Shown here piece after piece: positions 1-9,967 of a stretch of DNA of 64,000 bases (positions are counted from its first letter, which is position 1; the number at the start of each line of letters is the position of its first letter). A program made the translations under genes and the position numbers. Source of the stretch: Bdellovibrionales bacterium. GTDB taxonomy: Bacteria > Bdellovibrionota > UBA1018 > CAIMNF01. The stretch lies in the NCBI GenBank assembly GCA_018266375.1, contig JAFEAO010000006.1:124001-188000 (forward strand). The letters run 5' to 3'. The notes beneath the pieces were generated by a model. The model was not told the DNA's origin, searched no databases, and saw only the letters and a list, made by a program, of their open reading frames with translations.

Positions 1-2
1 AC

Positions 3-1305
<1,303 letters not shown>

Positions 1306-1331
1306 TTTGAGGAAGGACTGAACCCGGGAGT

Positions 1332-2315
1332 CTAAGGCTTCAAAAAATTGCGAATGTCGCTCCAGCAGCGCGCATATTGCGTATGCCATGGCATTGCATA
1401 GAAGGAATGCGGCGCCTGCGGATAGATTTCGATTTTGGATTTCAATCCCAATCGTTGGCCGGCCTCGTGTAAGCGGACCGAATCCTCTAGCACCGGATCG
1501 TTCTCGCCGACCGGGATAAAGAGCTCGGGAAAAGAGCCTGCGACTTTTGCGCCGCTTGCCGCGAGCTTTTCCAAAATACAAAGTGGATCGGCCAAACCCC
1601 AATCCGCGCGTGAAGGATCCACGAGTGATTCAGGTAAGTAATTTTTTTGAATCATCCGAATTCGACAACGAACCAGCGTCGAAACTTTTGCGTCGTAGCG
1701 GGCAACGTTTGAAACTTGGTGATATCCGCAATGGATCATCGCTTTTTTGGGAACGCGCCAATTCAACGTGCGCGACGCAAGCTGCGGGTGCGGAACATCT
1801 TTCATGGTTGCCACGCCTGAGGCGAGCATGCTGATCGCGAGCGCGAAGCTTGCGCCTGCGGATTCGCCGGCTACCGAGGCGTGATCGAGATCGATTCCGA
1901 GGGTGGACGAATGCTGATGAATCCAATCGTAAACCGAAAGTACGTCAATGAGGCCATTCGGAAACGGGTGTTTCGGAGCCAGACGATAATCGGTATTGAT
2001 CGTGAGGTAACCGAGTTCGGCAATTTGAGCGGCAATGAGTGCGTGGCTGTCTTTGGAGAAAAACCTCCAGCCTCCGCCATGAATCATCAGGCAAACCGGC
2101 CAGCCCTTTGCCGGGCGAGGTGTTTTTGGTGTGTAGATATCAACCGGGATTTGAACGCCTTCCCATGAAGTGACAGTGCGATCTCGTTCCACCTGAACTT
2201 GACGCTTTTTAGCGTAGTAGGGCCCGATCTTGCCGCCCAGCCATTCCAGCGTGGTCAGAGAACCCACTAAAGTGGCGTTTACGACCTTGGATTGTAGGAT
2301 TTTTTCGAGGTTCAC
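1332..2315 (-). CDS. HSL-family alpha/beta hydrolase (esterase/lipase)
   Basis: A 327-residue carboxylesterase of the hormone-sensitive-lipase type. The oxyanion-hole motif HGGGW is near residue 80, the nucleophile elbow GESAG near residue 151, an Asp in GENDPVLED near 273 and the catalytic His in APHSFY near 304, so the triad looks complete. The start is GTG. There is a hydrophobic N-terminal stretch but no clear signal peptide. It is convergent with mreB and divergent from rlmE, with only 36 bases between starts. Substrate unknown; short-chain esters are typical of the family. Confidence 0.85.
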   Translation of the reverse strand: MNLEKILQSKVVNATLVGSLTTLEWLGGKIGPYYAKKRQVQVERDRTVTSWEGVQIPVDIYTPKTPRPAKGWPVCLMIHGGGWRFFSKDSHALIAAQIAELGYLTINTDYRLAPKHPFPNGLIDVLSVYDWIHQHSSTLGIDLDHASVAGESAGASFALAISMLASGVATMKDVPHPQLASRTLNWRVPKKAMIHCGYHQVSNVARYDAKVSTLVRCRIRMIQKNYLPESLVDPSRADWGLADPLCILEKLAASGAKVAGSFPELFIPVGENDPVLEDSVRLHEAGQRLGLKSKIEIYPQAPHSFYAMPWHTQYARCWSDIRNFLKP

Positions 2316-2351
2316 CGTCAGTTAGGATAGTGGTATGGTGGTCAAAAGTCC

Positions 2352-2957
2352 ATGGCTTACAATAAACGCGACCACTACTATCATAAGGCAAAAGAAGATA
2401 ATTTTGCCGCTCGTTCGATCTATAAGCTCGAAGAGATCGATCAAAAGTTTAAGATTATCAAAGCTGGCATGAAGGTTCTTGATCTCGGTGCTGCGCCTGG
2501 ATCGTGGTCGCAATATCTGTCTCAAAAAGTCGGCGAGAAGGGGCGAGTGCTTGGTGTTGATTTGATCCGTGTGGAACTCTCGCTTCCAAACGCCATCTTT
2601 ATTCATGCGGATTTACGCGATTTGAATCTCGATAAAATCTTCGTTGAAAATGGATTTGAGCCGACTTTCGACGGTGTTTTTTCGGATATGGCGCCGAAGA
2701 CCACCGGTATCCGTATTACCGACCAGGCGCGTTCGATGGAACTGTGTGTGCTCGCGCTGGAAGTTTCGGACCGGTTTTTAAGACCGGGCGGTAATTTTGT
2801 CTGTAAGTTCTTTCACTCGGATGACTTCCAAGAGCTCAAAAAGATGATGGAACAGCGCTTCGGTAAGGTCGAAGTGTTGCGTCCGAAGAGTACACGTAAG
2901 GAAAGCAAAGAGATTTTCCTGATAGGTATTTCAAAAAAATCATTTAAAATCATATAG
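2352..2957 (+). CDS. rlmE: 23S rRNA (uridine-2'-O)-methyltransferase RlmE/FtsJ
   Basis: A 201-residue SAM-dependent methyltransferase that methylates the 2'-O of a conserved uridine in the A loop of 23S rRNA (U2552 in E. coli) late in 50S assembly. It shows the FtsJ start (RSIYKLEEID with the catalytic Lys), the SAM-binding motif LDLGAAPGSWSQYL near residue 43, the catalytic Asp in SDMAPKTTG near 115, and the catalytic Lys in FVCKFF near 155, so the KDK part of the K-D-K-E tetrad is visible. The length is normal. It stands alone, divergent from the esterase gene. Confidence 0.95.
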   Translation: MAYNKRDHYYHKAKEDNFAARSIYKLEEIDQKFKIIKAGMKVLDLGAAPGSWSQYLSQKVGEKGRVLGVDLIRVELSLPNAIFIHADLRDLNLDKIFVENGFEPTFDGVFSDMAPKTTGIRITDQARSMELCVLALEVSDRFLRPGGNFVCKFFHSDDFQELKKMMEQRFGKVEVLRPKSTRKESKEIFLIGISKKSFKII

Positions 2958-2999
2958 ATATCGATTTATCTCTGATTAAACTATTTTTATTTAATTGTA

Positions 3000-3005
3000 T
3001 TGACA
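3000..3005 (+). promoter_or_regulatory. Possible sigma-70 -35 box upstream of the secreted protein gene
   Basis: A perfect TTGACA lies 62 bases before the ATG at 3067 in the AT-rich gap after rlmE. The -10 at the expected spacing (TGTACT or GTACTT) is poor, so only the -35 half is convincing. A clear AGGAGAGAG ribosome site follows just before the ATG. Confidence 0.35.
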
Positions 3006-3066
3006 CATTACATAATACTGGTGTACTTTGGCCGCGCTTTAGAGAGAAGCACAGGAGAGAGAGACC

Positions 3067-3570
3067 ATGAAATTCCTAACTGCCCTTGTTGCCATATTCG
3101 TATCCATTTCGGCGTCGACAGTTTTCGCCAAGGACATGCCTTTGATCGAACTTAAAGGTGAAGGTTGCAGTGTCACGATTCCACTCGGACTTCAAATTTC
3201 AAATGATAACCCGCGCGTGATTGAAGGGATTTACTTCAACGACGACGACGGCAAACGTCACTTTTTTTCGAAGGCTACGCTTCGCGAGATGACCGTGGTC
3301 TATACCGAAAGTGGTTATGACGTGGCGTCCCTTGAGCTCAAGCAAACTTCCAATGCAAACGTTCTGACTTTGACCGTTGAATATTTGAGAAGCGCGATCG
3401 CAGTGATGAACCGCCACAAAGAAATCGAGTTCAACGTAGTCTATAACGCTCACTTGAGCCGTTATGAAGTGATCAACCCAAGCAACAATCGTGCGGTGAC
3501 CCAAGCGTACGTGGTTCCGACTAAGCGCTTCGGCAAAATGGTTGGAATTTCTTCAATCACTTTCCAATAA
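3067..3570 (+). CDS. Exported protein of unknown function, 167 aa
   Basis: I do not recognise the family. The protein begins with a classic signal peptide (MKFLTALVAIFVSISASTVFA, predicted cut after residue 21 or so), leaving about 145 residues that alternate polar and hydrophobic positions like a small beta-sandwich. There is a single Cys in GEGCSV. An AGGAGAGAG ribosome site sits 7 bases before the ATG. It lies alone between rlmE and hutU with its own AT-rich upstream region. Probably periplasmic. Confidence 0.8.
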   Translation: MKFLTALVAIFVSISASTVFAKDMPLIELKGEGCSVTIPLGLQISNDNPRVIEGIYFNDDDGKRHFFSKATLREMTVVYTESGYDVASLELKQTSNANVLTLTVEYLRSAIAVMNRHKEIEFNVVYNAHLSRYEVINPSNNRAVTQAYVVPTKRFGKMVGISSITFQ

Positions 3571-3616
3571 GCTCAATCCTGCTGCGAATTTGTACGGGTA
3601 ATGATAGCGTTTGGGC

Positions 3617-5290
3617 ATGAGTCACACCGATATTCATGCTCCAAAAGGTAACCAAAAAACTTGCCAAGGTTGGGTTCAAGAAGCCGCGATGCGGATGCTG
3701 ATGAACAACCTTGATCCAGCGGTTGCCGAAAACCCGGCCGATCTTGTTGTGTACGGCGGGATCGGTAAAGCGGCGAGGAACTGGGATTCTTACCGCGGGA
3801 TCATTGAGACACTCAAAAAATTAAAGAACGACGAGACCTTGCTCGTCCAAAGCGGTAAGCCTGTCGCTGTTTTCAAATCGCACGAAGATGCGCCACGAGT
3901 GCTTCTCTCAAACAGTATGCTCGTTCCGAACTGGGCCCACTGGGAACACTTCAACGAACTCGATAAAAAAGGCCTCATGATGTACGGCCAGATGACGGCT
4001 GGGTCGTGGATTTACATCGGTACTCAAGGCATTATCCAAGGCACCTACGAGACTTTTGCCGAAGCCGGCCGCAAGCACTTCGGAGGTACGCTCGCGGGTC
4101 GCGTCGTCTTGACCGCGGGGTTAGGCGGAATGGGCGGGGCCCAACCGCTCGCCGCTTCGATTGCCGGAGCGGTATCGCTCAATATCGAAGTCGATCCGAT
4201 GCGTGCGCATCGCCGGATTGAAACTCGCTACATCGACGAGCTCCACAACAACCTGGACGACGCGCTCAAAGCCGTCGAATCAGCCAAATCTAAAAAACAA
4301 GCGCGTTCGATCGGCGTCATCGGAAACGCGGTCGACGTTCTCGCCGAACTTCTCAAGCGCAATTTCACTCCTGACCTAATGACCGATCAAACGAGTGCAC
4401 ACGATGAATTGAACGGTTACATTCCGCAGGGCTTGTCGATCGAAGAAGCGGAAGAGCTCCGTGGCCGCGACCCGGAAGAATACAAGCGCCGTGCGATCTC
4501 GAGCATGGGTAAACACGTGTCGCAAATGCTCGAGTTCCAAAAGCGCGGAACGATCGTATTTGACTACGGTAACAACATTCGCGCGCAAGCGGTCAAAGCG
4601 GGCGTCAGAGCCGCGTTTGATTTCCCGGGTTTTGTTCCGGCTTACATTCGACCGCAGTTTTGCGACGGCCGAGGTCCGTTCCGCTGGGTTGCGCTCTCGG
4701 GCGACCCCGAAGATATCGCGACGACGGATCGCGAGCTCAAAAAACTTTTCCCTGAACACGAGAGTCTGCACCGCTGGCTCGACGTCGCCAAAGAGCGCAT
4801 CGCGTTCCAAGGGTTACCGGCGCGCATTTGCTGGCTTGGTTTTGGCGAGCGCTTAAAAGCAGGCCTCATGTTTAACGAGCTCGTACGCACCGGCAAAGTC
4901 AAAGCGCCGATCGTGATCGGTCGTGACCACTTGGACTGCGGTTCGGTCGCAAGTCCGAACCGCGAGACAGAGGCGATGAAAGACGGTTCCGACGCGGTTG
5001 CCGACTGGCCGATCTTGAACGCGATGATAAACGCCGTCAACGGCGCTTCGTGGGTGAGCGTACATCACGGCGGCGGTGTCGGGATGGGTTATTCGATCCA
5101 CGCCGGTATGGTGATTGTCGCCGACGGAACCAAAGAAGCCGACAAGCGTTTGCAACGCGTACTCACGAGCGATCCGGGAATGGGAATCGTACGCCACGCT
5201 GACGCGGGCTACGATCAAGCGATTAAAAACGAACCGAAAATGCACGAATATGGCGCTTACATGCCGATGATCGGCAAAAAGAACGGATAG
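3617..5290 (+). CDS. hutU: Urocanate hydratase HutU
   Basis: About 557 residues, the usual urocanase length. The enzyme uses tightly bound NAD+ to add water to urocanate, giving 4-imidazolone-5-propionate in histidine degradation. Visible landmarks are [12 protein letters not shown], the substrate region [10 protein letters not shown], the dinucleotide-binding [13 protein letters not shown] near residue 175, DQTSAHD near 258, and near the C-terminus [17 protein letters not shown] and [11 protein letters not shown]. An in-frame TTG at 3611 would add two residues; I prefer the ATG at 3617. No strong ribosome site is seen. hutI follows 3 bases after the stop, so the two form an operon. hutH (histidase) and hutG are not in the window. 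Confidence 0.96.
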   Translation: MSHTDIHAPKGNQKTCQGWVQEAAMRMLMNNLDPAVAENPADLVVYGGIGKAARNWDSYRGIIETLKKLKNDETLLVQSGKPVAVFKSHEDAPRVLLSNSMLVPNWAHWEHFNELDKKGLMMYGQMTAGSWIYIGTQGIIQGTYETFAEAGRKHFGGTLAGRVVLTAGLGGMGGAQPLAASIAGAVSLNIEVDPMRAHRRIETRYIDELHNNLDDALKAVESAKSKKQARSIGVIGNAVDVLAELLKRNFTPDLMTDQTSAHDELNGYIPQGLSIEEAEELRGRDPEEYKRRAISSMGKHVSQMLEFQKRGTIVFDYGNNIRAQAVKAGVRAAFDFPGFVPAYIRPQFCDGRGPFRWVALSGDPEDIATTDRELKKLFPEHESLHRWLDVAKERIAFQGLPARICWLGFGERLKAGLMFNELVRTGKVKAPIVIGRDHLDCGSVASPNRETEAMKDGSDAVADWPILNAMINAVNGASWVSVHHGGGVGMGYSIHAGMVIVADGTKEADKRLQRVLTSDPGMGIVRHADAGYDQAIKNEPKMHEYGAYMPMIGKKNG

Positions 5291-5293
5291 GCC

Positions 5294-6535
5294 ATGACCA
5301 AGAAGACTGGAACCACCAAGAAGTCGCCGGCCACGCCCGTTCTTTCCGCTTTTACCCATGCGTCTTACGTCTACACCGGCGAGATGATCCGCAAAAAAGA
5401 CGGACGCAAGCTCGAGCCTGCGGATGTGAGCGCGGTTGAAGACGGCGCGATCGTATTCGATCAAAAGAAGATCCATTGGATCGGTCCGGCGCGTGAGCTT
5501 CCTAAAATATACAAATCAGTGAAAGCGACCGATCTCAAGCGCAAACAGGCGATTATGCCGGGTCTGATTGATTCGCACACGCACTTGGTGTTTGCCGGCT
5601 CGCGCGCGCAGGAATTTGCCCGCCGCTGCGCCGGGGCGACCTATCAGGAAATCGCCGACGAAGGCGGCGGAATCCTCACGACCGTCAACGCCACTCGTGA
5701 GGCGAGCGAGGCCGAGCTCTTCGAGCTTGCGCTGAAACGCGCGCTCATTGCCTATCGTTATGGAATTCGGACCATCGAATGCAAATCGGGCTACGGTCTC
5801 GACCACGATGCCGAGATGAAATGCCTGAAGGTCGTAAAGCACCTGCGTGAAGCGCTTCCTCAGATGACGTTTGTATCGACGTACTTGGGCGCGCATGCGT
5901 TCCCGAAAGACCGTCGTCGTACGGAGTACATCGACGAGATGGTGCGGAAGACGATCCCGGAAGTCGCCGAGAAAAGCCTTGCCGAGTTTTGCGATGTCTT
6001 TATCGACGAAGGTTATTATTCGATCGAAGAAGGGGAGCGCGTGCTTCGTGCGGCTAAAAAAGCGGGAATCAAAACTAAAGTCCACGCCGACGAGCTTGCC
6101 AACACCGAGTCCGCACACCTAGCAGCGAAACTCGGCGCCAATTCCGCCGATCACCTGCTGAAGATTTCGGATTACGGAGTGGAATCACTCGCGGAATCAA
6201 GCACTGTCGCGACTTTGCTTCCCGGGACCGCTCTTTACCTTAAAGAAAACTTCGCTCCGGCACGCGATCTCTTGGATAAAGGCGCGAAAGTCGCGATCGC
6301 TACCGATTTCAATCCGGGAACCTGCTATTCGCTGAACCTTCCGCTCATGATGAACTTGAGCGCGCTCTATATGAAGATGAATTCGGCCGAAATCTTCGCG
6401 GGTGTGACTTACAGCGCAGCTTGCGCGCTCGGACTTGAGGCGACGAAGGGAACGCTCGACGTTGGAATGGATTCGGATTTCGTGGTGTTACCGTACGATT
6501 GTTTTGAAGAAATGTATTACCGCTTGGGATGGTAA
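5294..6535 (+). CDS. hutI: Imidazolonepropionase HutI
   Basis: A 413-residue amidohydrolase that opens 4-imidazolone-5-propionate to N-formiminoglutamate, the step after HutU. The metal ligands of the family are visible: DSHTHLVFAG near residue 94, CKSGYGLD near 164, KVHADEL near 259 and the Asp of ATDFNPG near 337. The lysine-rich first 20 residues are a little longer than usual. It starts 3 bases after the hutU stop and is almost certainly co-translated with it. The last 48 bases overlap the convergent gene on the other strand. Confidence 0.95.
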   Translation: MTKKTGTTKKSPATPVLSAFTHASYVYTGEMIRKKDGRKLEPADVSAVEDGAIVFDQKKIHWIGPARELPKIYKSVKATDLKRKQAIMPGLIDSHTHLVFAGSRAQEFARRCAGATYQEIADEGGGILTTVNATREASEAELFELALKRALIAYRYGIRTIECKSGYGLDHDAEMKCLKVVKHLREALPQMTFVSTYLGAHAFPKDRRRTEYIDEMVRKTIPEVAEKSLAEFCDVFIDEGYYSIEEGERVLRAAKKAGIKTKVHADELANTESAHLAAKLGANSADHLLKISDYGVESLAESSTVATLLPGTALYLKENFAPARDLLDKGAKVAIATDFNPGTCYSLNLPLMMNLSALYMKMNSAEIFAGVTYSAACALGLEATKGTLDVGMDSDFVVLPYDCFEEMYYRLGW

Positions 6536-6970
6536 GCTCATCAGCACGAAGTGAGTCGGTACTTTGTAGATTCGAACTTCGATTCCTCCCACTTCGTACA
6601 TGTCGGGAGTGACTCGCACCAAAATTTTAGCGACGGTTTCATCATCCACTCTGACTGGGGCACTGTACAGATAGGGCGCGTAGCCGGGCAGGGTCGTGAT
6701 GTTTTGATTTTGAAGCACGACTTCGACCTTCTTACCGCGAGTTTGAACTTTTAACTCCTTTACACCTACGTCGGTCGTGACGGTGTAAGTCCATTGATGC
6801 GGGGTTTGCTGACTGAGCGAAACTTGGTCGGTAAGAGTCTGAGAGTAGTAAGAAGGACTAACTAGGTTCATGAGCTGCGTGGTGAACAAGTTTTCGCAAG
6901 GGAGATCCGCGAAACACCGAGTTCCTATCAACGTTGAAATAAGAATGACGAATAGTCGTAAAAAGCCCAA
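6488..6970 (-). CDS. Exported protein of unknown function, 160 aa
   Basis: Not recognised. The start is TTG at 6970; an in-frame stop lies just upstream, so this is the furthest possible start, and it gives a good signal peptide (MGFLRLFVILISTLIG then a cut near CFA). The mature part of about 140 residues is rich in Thr, Val and Gln and looks like beta-sheet. Its last 48 bases overlap the end of hutI tail to tail. A possible sigma-70 site lies immediately upstream. Confidence 0.68.
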   Translation of the reverse strand: MGFLRLFVILISTLIGTRCFADLPCENLFTTQLMNLVSPSYYSQTLTDQVSLSQQTPHQWTYTVTTDVGVKELKVQTRGKKVEVVLQNQNITTLPGYAPYLYSAPVRVDDETVAKILVRVTPDMYEVGGIEVRIYKVPTHFVLMSLPSQAVIHFFKTIVR

Positions 6971-7047
6971 TCCGCTGCTAGGTTATCATTAACGAGCAGT
7001 TTGATCAACAATTCGTGTGTATAAACTTCGCTTCGTTGAGTGGCGAG

Positions 7048-7482
7048 TTATGGCACAATAAGGCCTAGCCCCTGGCCGACAAACGGCGTACAAATATCGA
7101 GATCGAGCGAACCCAATGGAAACCATTTACACCCATCCGAGCTCCCGCCATCCGAATCAGTCTTGCAGGGCACACACGTCGGTAATATCGCATGATGGAT
7201 CATGCCCGTGAGTTCCAGGATAAGCGGCTGGCCTTCGGGCGAGAGGTAGTCGTAGCGATTGGTAAAGTCGCGAAGGTAAACCGGTTCGACGGATAACGTG
7301 ATTCCCGCTTCTTCCATGAGCTCGCGCCGCAAAGCTTGAAGCGGTGTCTCGCCAGCTTCAATTCCACCACCGACTAAGCTCCATTTACCTTTGCGCAACC
7401 CGCGCGCAAGCCGAGAGAGTAAAATCTGGTTCTCGGCGATGAGGATGGCGTAAGCGGAAGTGCGTTTAATGACTTCGGGCAT
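7048..7482 (-). CDS. Nudix hydrolase
   Basis: A 144-residue Nudix-fold pyrophosphohydrolase. The Nudix box GGIEAGETPLQALRRELM followed by EEAGI fits the GX5EX7REUXEEXGU pattern exactly, at about residues 39-61. The fold start (AYAILIAENQILLSR) and the segment GKWSLVGG are typical. The substrate cannot be told from sequence; nucleotide-sugar, NTP and cap-like substrates are all possible. It lies 41 bases downstream of the thioredoxin-like gene on the same strand, so the two may be co-transcribed. Confidence 0.9.
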   Translation of the reverse strand: MPEVIKRTSAYAILIAENQILLSRLARGLRKGKWSLVGGGIEAGETPLQALRRELMEEAGITLSVEPVYLRDFTNRYDYLSPEGQPLILELTGMIHHAILPTCVPCKTDSDGGSSDGCKWFPLGSLDLDICTPFVGQGLGLIVP

Positions 7483-7523
7483 AAATTGAGCGTTTCTCTA
7501 CCAAAAGGTGCTCCTCACCTTTG

Positions 7524-8153
7524 CTAGTTCAGCCAATTATCGAGTAGCTGGTGCATTTCGTCGTCGTCCCACTCGCGGCTGCCGGATTCGATCAACAAAA
7601 TCTTACGATTGCTGTCGAAGATCACGGTAAGCGGGATCGCGTGGACGTCAAACAACTCGGTTAAAGCGTTGGTCGGGTCCATGAAAATCGGAAACTTCAT
7701 TCCGAATTTTTGAATCGTCGGGGGAACCGCCTTCGGCGGATCTTCGTCGACGTTCAGGCCCAAGATCTCGAAACCTTTTGGAGCGTATGCCTCATGCAAT
7801 TTCACGATCGACGGCATCTCTTCCATACAGGCTTCACACCAGGTGGCCCAGAAGTTAAGCATCGAGACTTTGTTTTTGAGGTCGTCGACTTGCACTTTGG
7901 TGCCGTCGAGCCTGGTCATCGTAAAGTTTGGAAGTTCGGCGCCTTCAGCGAGTTCGACCGGCTGAAGATTCAAGCGAGTTTCTTTTTGAACGCTGGCCTT
8001 AATTGCCATCAAAACGCCGATGATGATGATCAAAATCGCCGCAACCGGGATCAGGAGTTTTTTACGGCTTCCCCCGTCGTTCAGGGAGCTATCGATGGGA
8101 AGGCTGCCTGGGACCGCGCTTTCCGGCACATCATTGTGTTCAGAATCTTCCAT
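7524..8153 (-). CDS. Membrane-anchored TlpA/ResA-type thioredoxin-like protein
   Basis: A 209-residue protein with a short acidic cytoplasmic N-terminus, one transmembrane helix (about residues 33-50, LLIPVAAILIIIIGVLMAI) and a periplasmic thioredoxin domain. The redox motif WATWCEACMEEMP (CEAC, about residue 107) follows the TlpA-like strand VSMLNFWATWC, and the cis-Pro region AIPLTVIFD is near 172. Likely a thiol-disulfide reductase acting on periplasmic substrates such as apocytochromes. CEAC is less common than CxPC, but the WCxxC frame is intact. Divergent from the small pilin-like gene. Confidence 0.9.
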   Translation of the reverse strand: MEDSEHNDVPESAVPGSLPIDSSLNDGGSRKKLLIPVAAILIIIIGVLMAIKASVQKETRLNLQPVELAEGAELPNFTMTRLDGTKVQVDDLKNKVSMLNFWATWCEACMEEMPSIVKLHEAYAPKGFEILGLNVDEDPPKAVPPTIQKFGMKFPIFMDPTNALTELFDVHAIPLTVIFDSNRKILLIESGSREWDDDEMHQLLDNWLN

Positions 8154-8183
8154 ATTCCAAGAGTTTATCCTAAAGTAAAAGGA

Positions 8184-8441
8184 GTGAGCAACCTAACAAA
8201 CATCGGATCTCGATCTCAGCGCCGCCGCCATTCGGAATCAGGCCAAGCCATCATTGAATATGTGATCTTGCTCACGATCATCCTCACTATAACGGGGCTC
8301 TTCGTCGCGGCGGTACGTTCCAGCCGGGACAAGATGTGGAAACAAATGATCTGCGATATTAGCGCGGCATGTCCAGATTGCCATTCGCCGCAGTCGGCGC
8401 AGGACGCTCTCCCGAAGTCGGGAGTGAAGTGTAAGAATTAG
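8184..8441 (+). CDS. Small Flp/TadE-like pilin-type protein, 86 aa
   Basis: The segment SGQAIIEYVILLTIILTITGLF is typical of the hydrophobic helix of Flp and TadE pilin-like proteins (G-Q-x-x-x-E-Y-x-x-L), followed by a short tail with several Cys residues. The basic leader before the Gly would be the part removed by a prepilin peptidase. The start is uncertain: a GTG at 8184 is the first usable codon, but the AAAGGA directly abuts it. No other tad genes are in the window. It is divergent from the thioredoxin-like gene with about 30 bases between. Confidence 0.6.
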   Translation: MSNLTNIGSRSQRRRHSESGQAIIEYVILLTIILTITGLFVAAVRSSRDKMWKQMICDISAACPDCHSPQSAQDALPKSGVKCKN

Positions 8442-8594
8442 TGGGCCATGGAGACTAAACCTAAGCACGGGAAGACGTGGGTCAAGACGTTCAGTTACCC
8501 GTTGGTGTCGGTTACAAACTTGAACCCATCGACTGCCCGACTTTACATCCTTAAATCCTAGATTCAAACTTCCTCACCCCGCCGGTGGAAAAAC

Positions 8595-8634
8595 AAAAAA
8601 CTCCGCCGTGGAAATTCCACCAGCGGAGTTTTTT
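8595..8634 (-). terminator. Rho-independent terminator after recA (bidirectional)
   Basis: A perfect 12-bp inverted repeat (AAAAAACTCCGC at 8595-8606 and its complement at 8623-8634) encloses a 16-base loop that itself holds a short TGGAAATTCCA stem. The T-run reads correctly for recA on the minus strand, and the A-run gives a mirror terminator for the plus strand. Confidence 0.9.
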
Positions 8635-8679
8635 GAAATCAATTTGTCAGATGGTTGCCTTGCGCTCTCAGCGCACCAA

Positions 8680-9888
8680 CTACTTTTTCGCGCCCGCGTG
8701 AGTTACGTGTTTCGCGCCTTCTTTAGCGGCACTTGCAACGGTCTTGCCGTTAGCAGCTGTAGTTACGCCAGCAGTCGCGCCTGCGCCGTGCTTCATGTCG
8801 AGAGCGGATGGTTTGCCAGCCGGCGCCTCAGGTGCACCTGTAACTGGAGCTGCCGCTTTCTGGCCGATGTTTGCTTTCTTGAATACTTCAGCACGGATTT
8901 CTTTGACCGCTTCTGGGTGTTCTTTGAGCCATTTAGAAGAGTTGTCGCCGCCTTGTCCGATACGCTCGTCTTTGTACGAGTACCAGGTGCCGCTCTTCTC
9001 GATGATGTTGAGGTTAGACGCCGTATCGAGGAGATCGCGTTCTTTCGAGATGCCTTCGCCGTACATGATGTCGAATTCGACTTCTTTGAACGGAGGAGCC
9101 ATCTTGTTTTTCACGACTTTCACGCGAGTGCGGTTACCGACCACGCTCTCACCGTCTTTGATCGCTTGAATACGACGGATGTCGAGACGAACCGACGCGT
9201 AGAACTTAAGAGCGTTACCGCCGGTAGTGGTCTCCGGGTTACCGAACATCACGCCGATCTTCATGCGGATCTGGTTGATGAAGATCACGAGAGTTTTAGA
9301 GCGGTTGATCGTGCCGGTGAGTTTACGCAAAGCTTGAGACATGAGGCGTGCTTGCAAGCCCATGTGTGAATCGCCCATCTCGCCTTCGATCTCCGCGCGA
9401 GGCACGAGTGCCGCAACCGAGTCGATCACGAGTACGTCGATCCCGCCCGAGCGAACGAGCATGTCGCAAATCTCGAGAGCTTGCTCGCCGGTGTCCGGTT
9501 GAGAGATCAACAAATCGTCGGTGCGAACACCGAGTTTACGTGCATAACCGACATCGAGAGCATGCTCGGCGTCGATATAGGCAGCGATGCCGCCTTGTTT
9601 TTGCAACTCTGCCACCGCGTGAAGCGCCAGAGTGGTTTTACCCGAAGATTCCGGTCCGTAGACCTCCATGATACGGCCGCGAGGATAACCGCCGATCCCG
9701 AGTGCGAGATCGAGGCCGATTGAGCCGGTTGGAACGACAGGAACGTCGGAGTTAACCATGGTCTCTTCGTTGCCGAGACGCATGATCGAGCCTTTACCGA
9801 ATTGCTTCTCGATCGTTTGGATCGCGAGTTCGATTGCCTTGTTCTTGTTTGCGTTGTCTGGGGTATTCGCTGTTTTACTTGTTTCCAT
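8680..9888 (-). CDS. recA: Recombinase RecA with extended basic C-terminus
   Basis: A 402-residue RecA strand-exchange ATPase and SOS co-protease. The Walker A motif GPESSGKTT is at residues 78-86, with [19 protein letters not shown] as Walker B region, the L1/L2 loops around [15 protein letters not shown] and [20 protein letters not shown], and the usual [12 protein letters not shown]. After about residue 345 there is a tail of some 55 residues rich in Ala, Gly and Lys, longer than in E. coli (353 residues) and not acidic. AGGAG lies 8 bases before the ATG. I see no E. coli-type LexA box upstream. Confidence 0.97.
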   Translation of the reverse strand: METSKTANTPDNANKNKAIELAIQTIEKQFGKGSIMRLGNEETMVNSDVPVVPTGSIGLDLALGIGGYPRGRIMEVYGPESSGKTTLALHAVAELQKQGGIAAYIDAEHALDVGYARKLGVRTDDLLISQPDTGEQALEICDMLVRSGGIDVLVIDSVAALVPRAEIEGEMGDSHMGLQARLMSQALRKLTGTINRSKTLVIFINQIRMKIGVMFGNPETTTGGNALKFYASVRLDIRRIQAIKDGESVVGNRTRVKVVKNKMAPPFKEVEFDIMYGEGISKERDLLDTASNLNIIEKSGTWYSYKDERIGQGGDNSSKWLKEHPEAVKEIRAEVFKKANIGQKAAAPVTGAPEAPAGKPSALDMKHGAGATAGVTTAANGKTVASAAKEGAKHVTHAGAKK

Positions 9889-9967
9889 CTTTATTACTCC
9901 TAGTTTCTTACTGCTTTATTGATACTGCGTTGTTTGTTCAATTTTCGTGCCGTCGCTGGTTGCCAAA

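Noticed and set aside
8448-8561. A 37-codon frame between the pilin-like gene and the recA terminator
   Set aside because: Has an ATG but no ribosome site; ends just before the terminator. Too weak to call a gene.
9889-9967. SOS (LexA) box before recA
   Set aside because: Neither the CTGT-N8-ACAG nor a TTAC-N3-GTAA type site could be found in the short gap, though another LexA type cannot be excluded.
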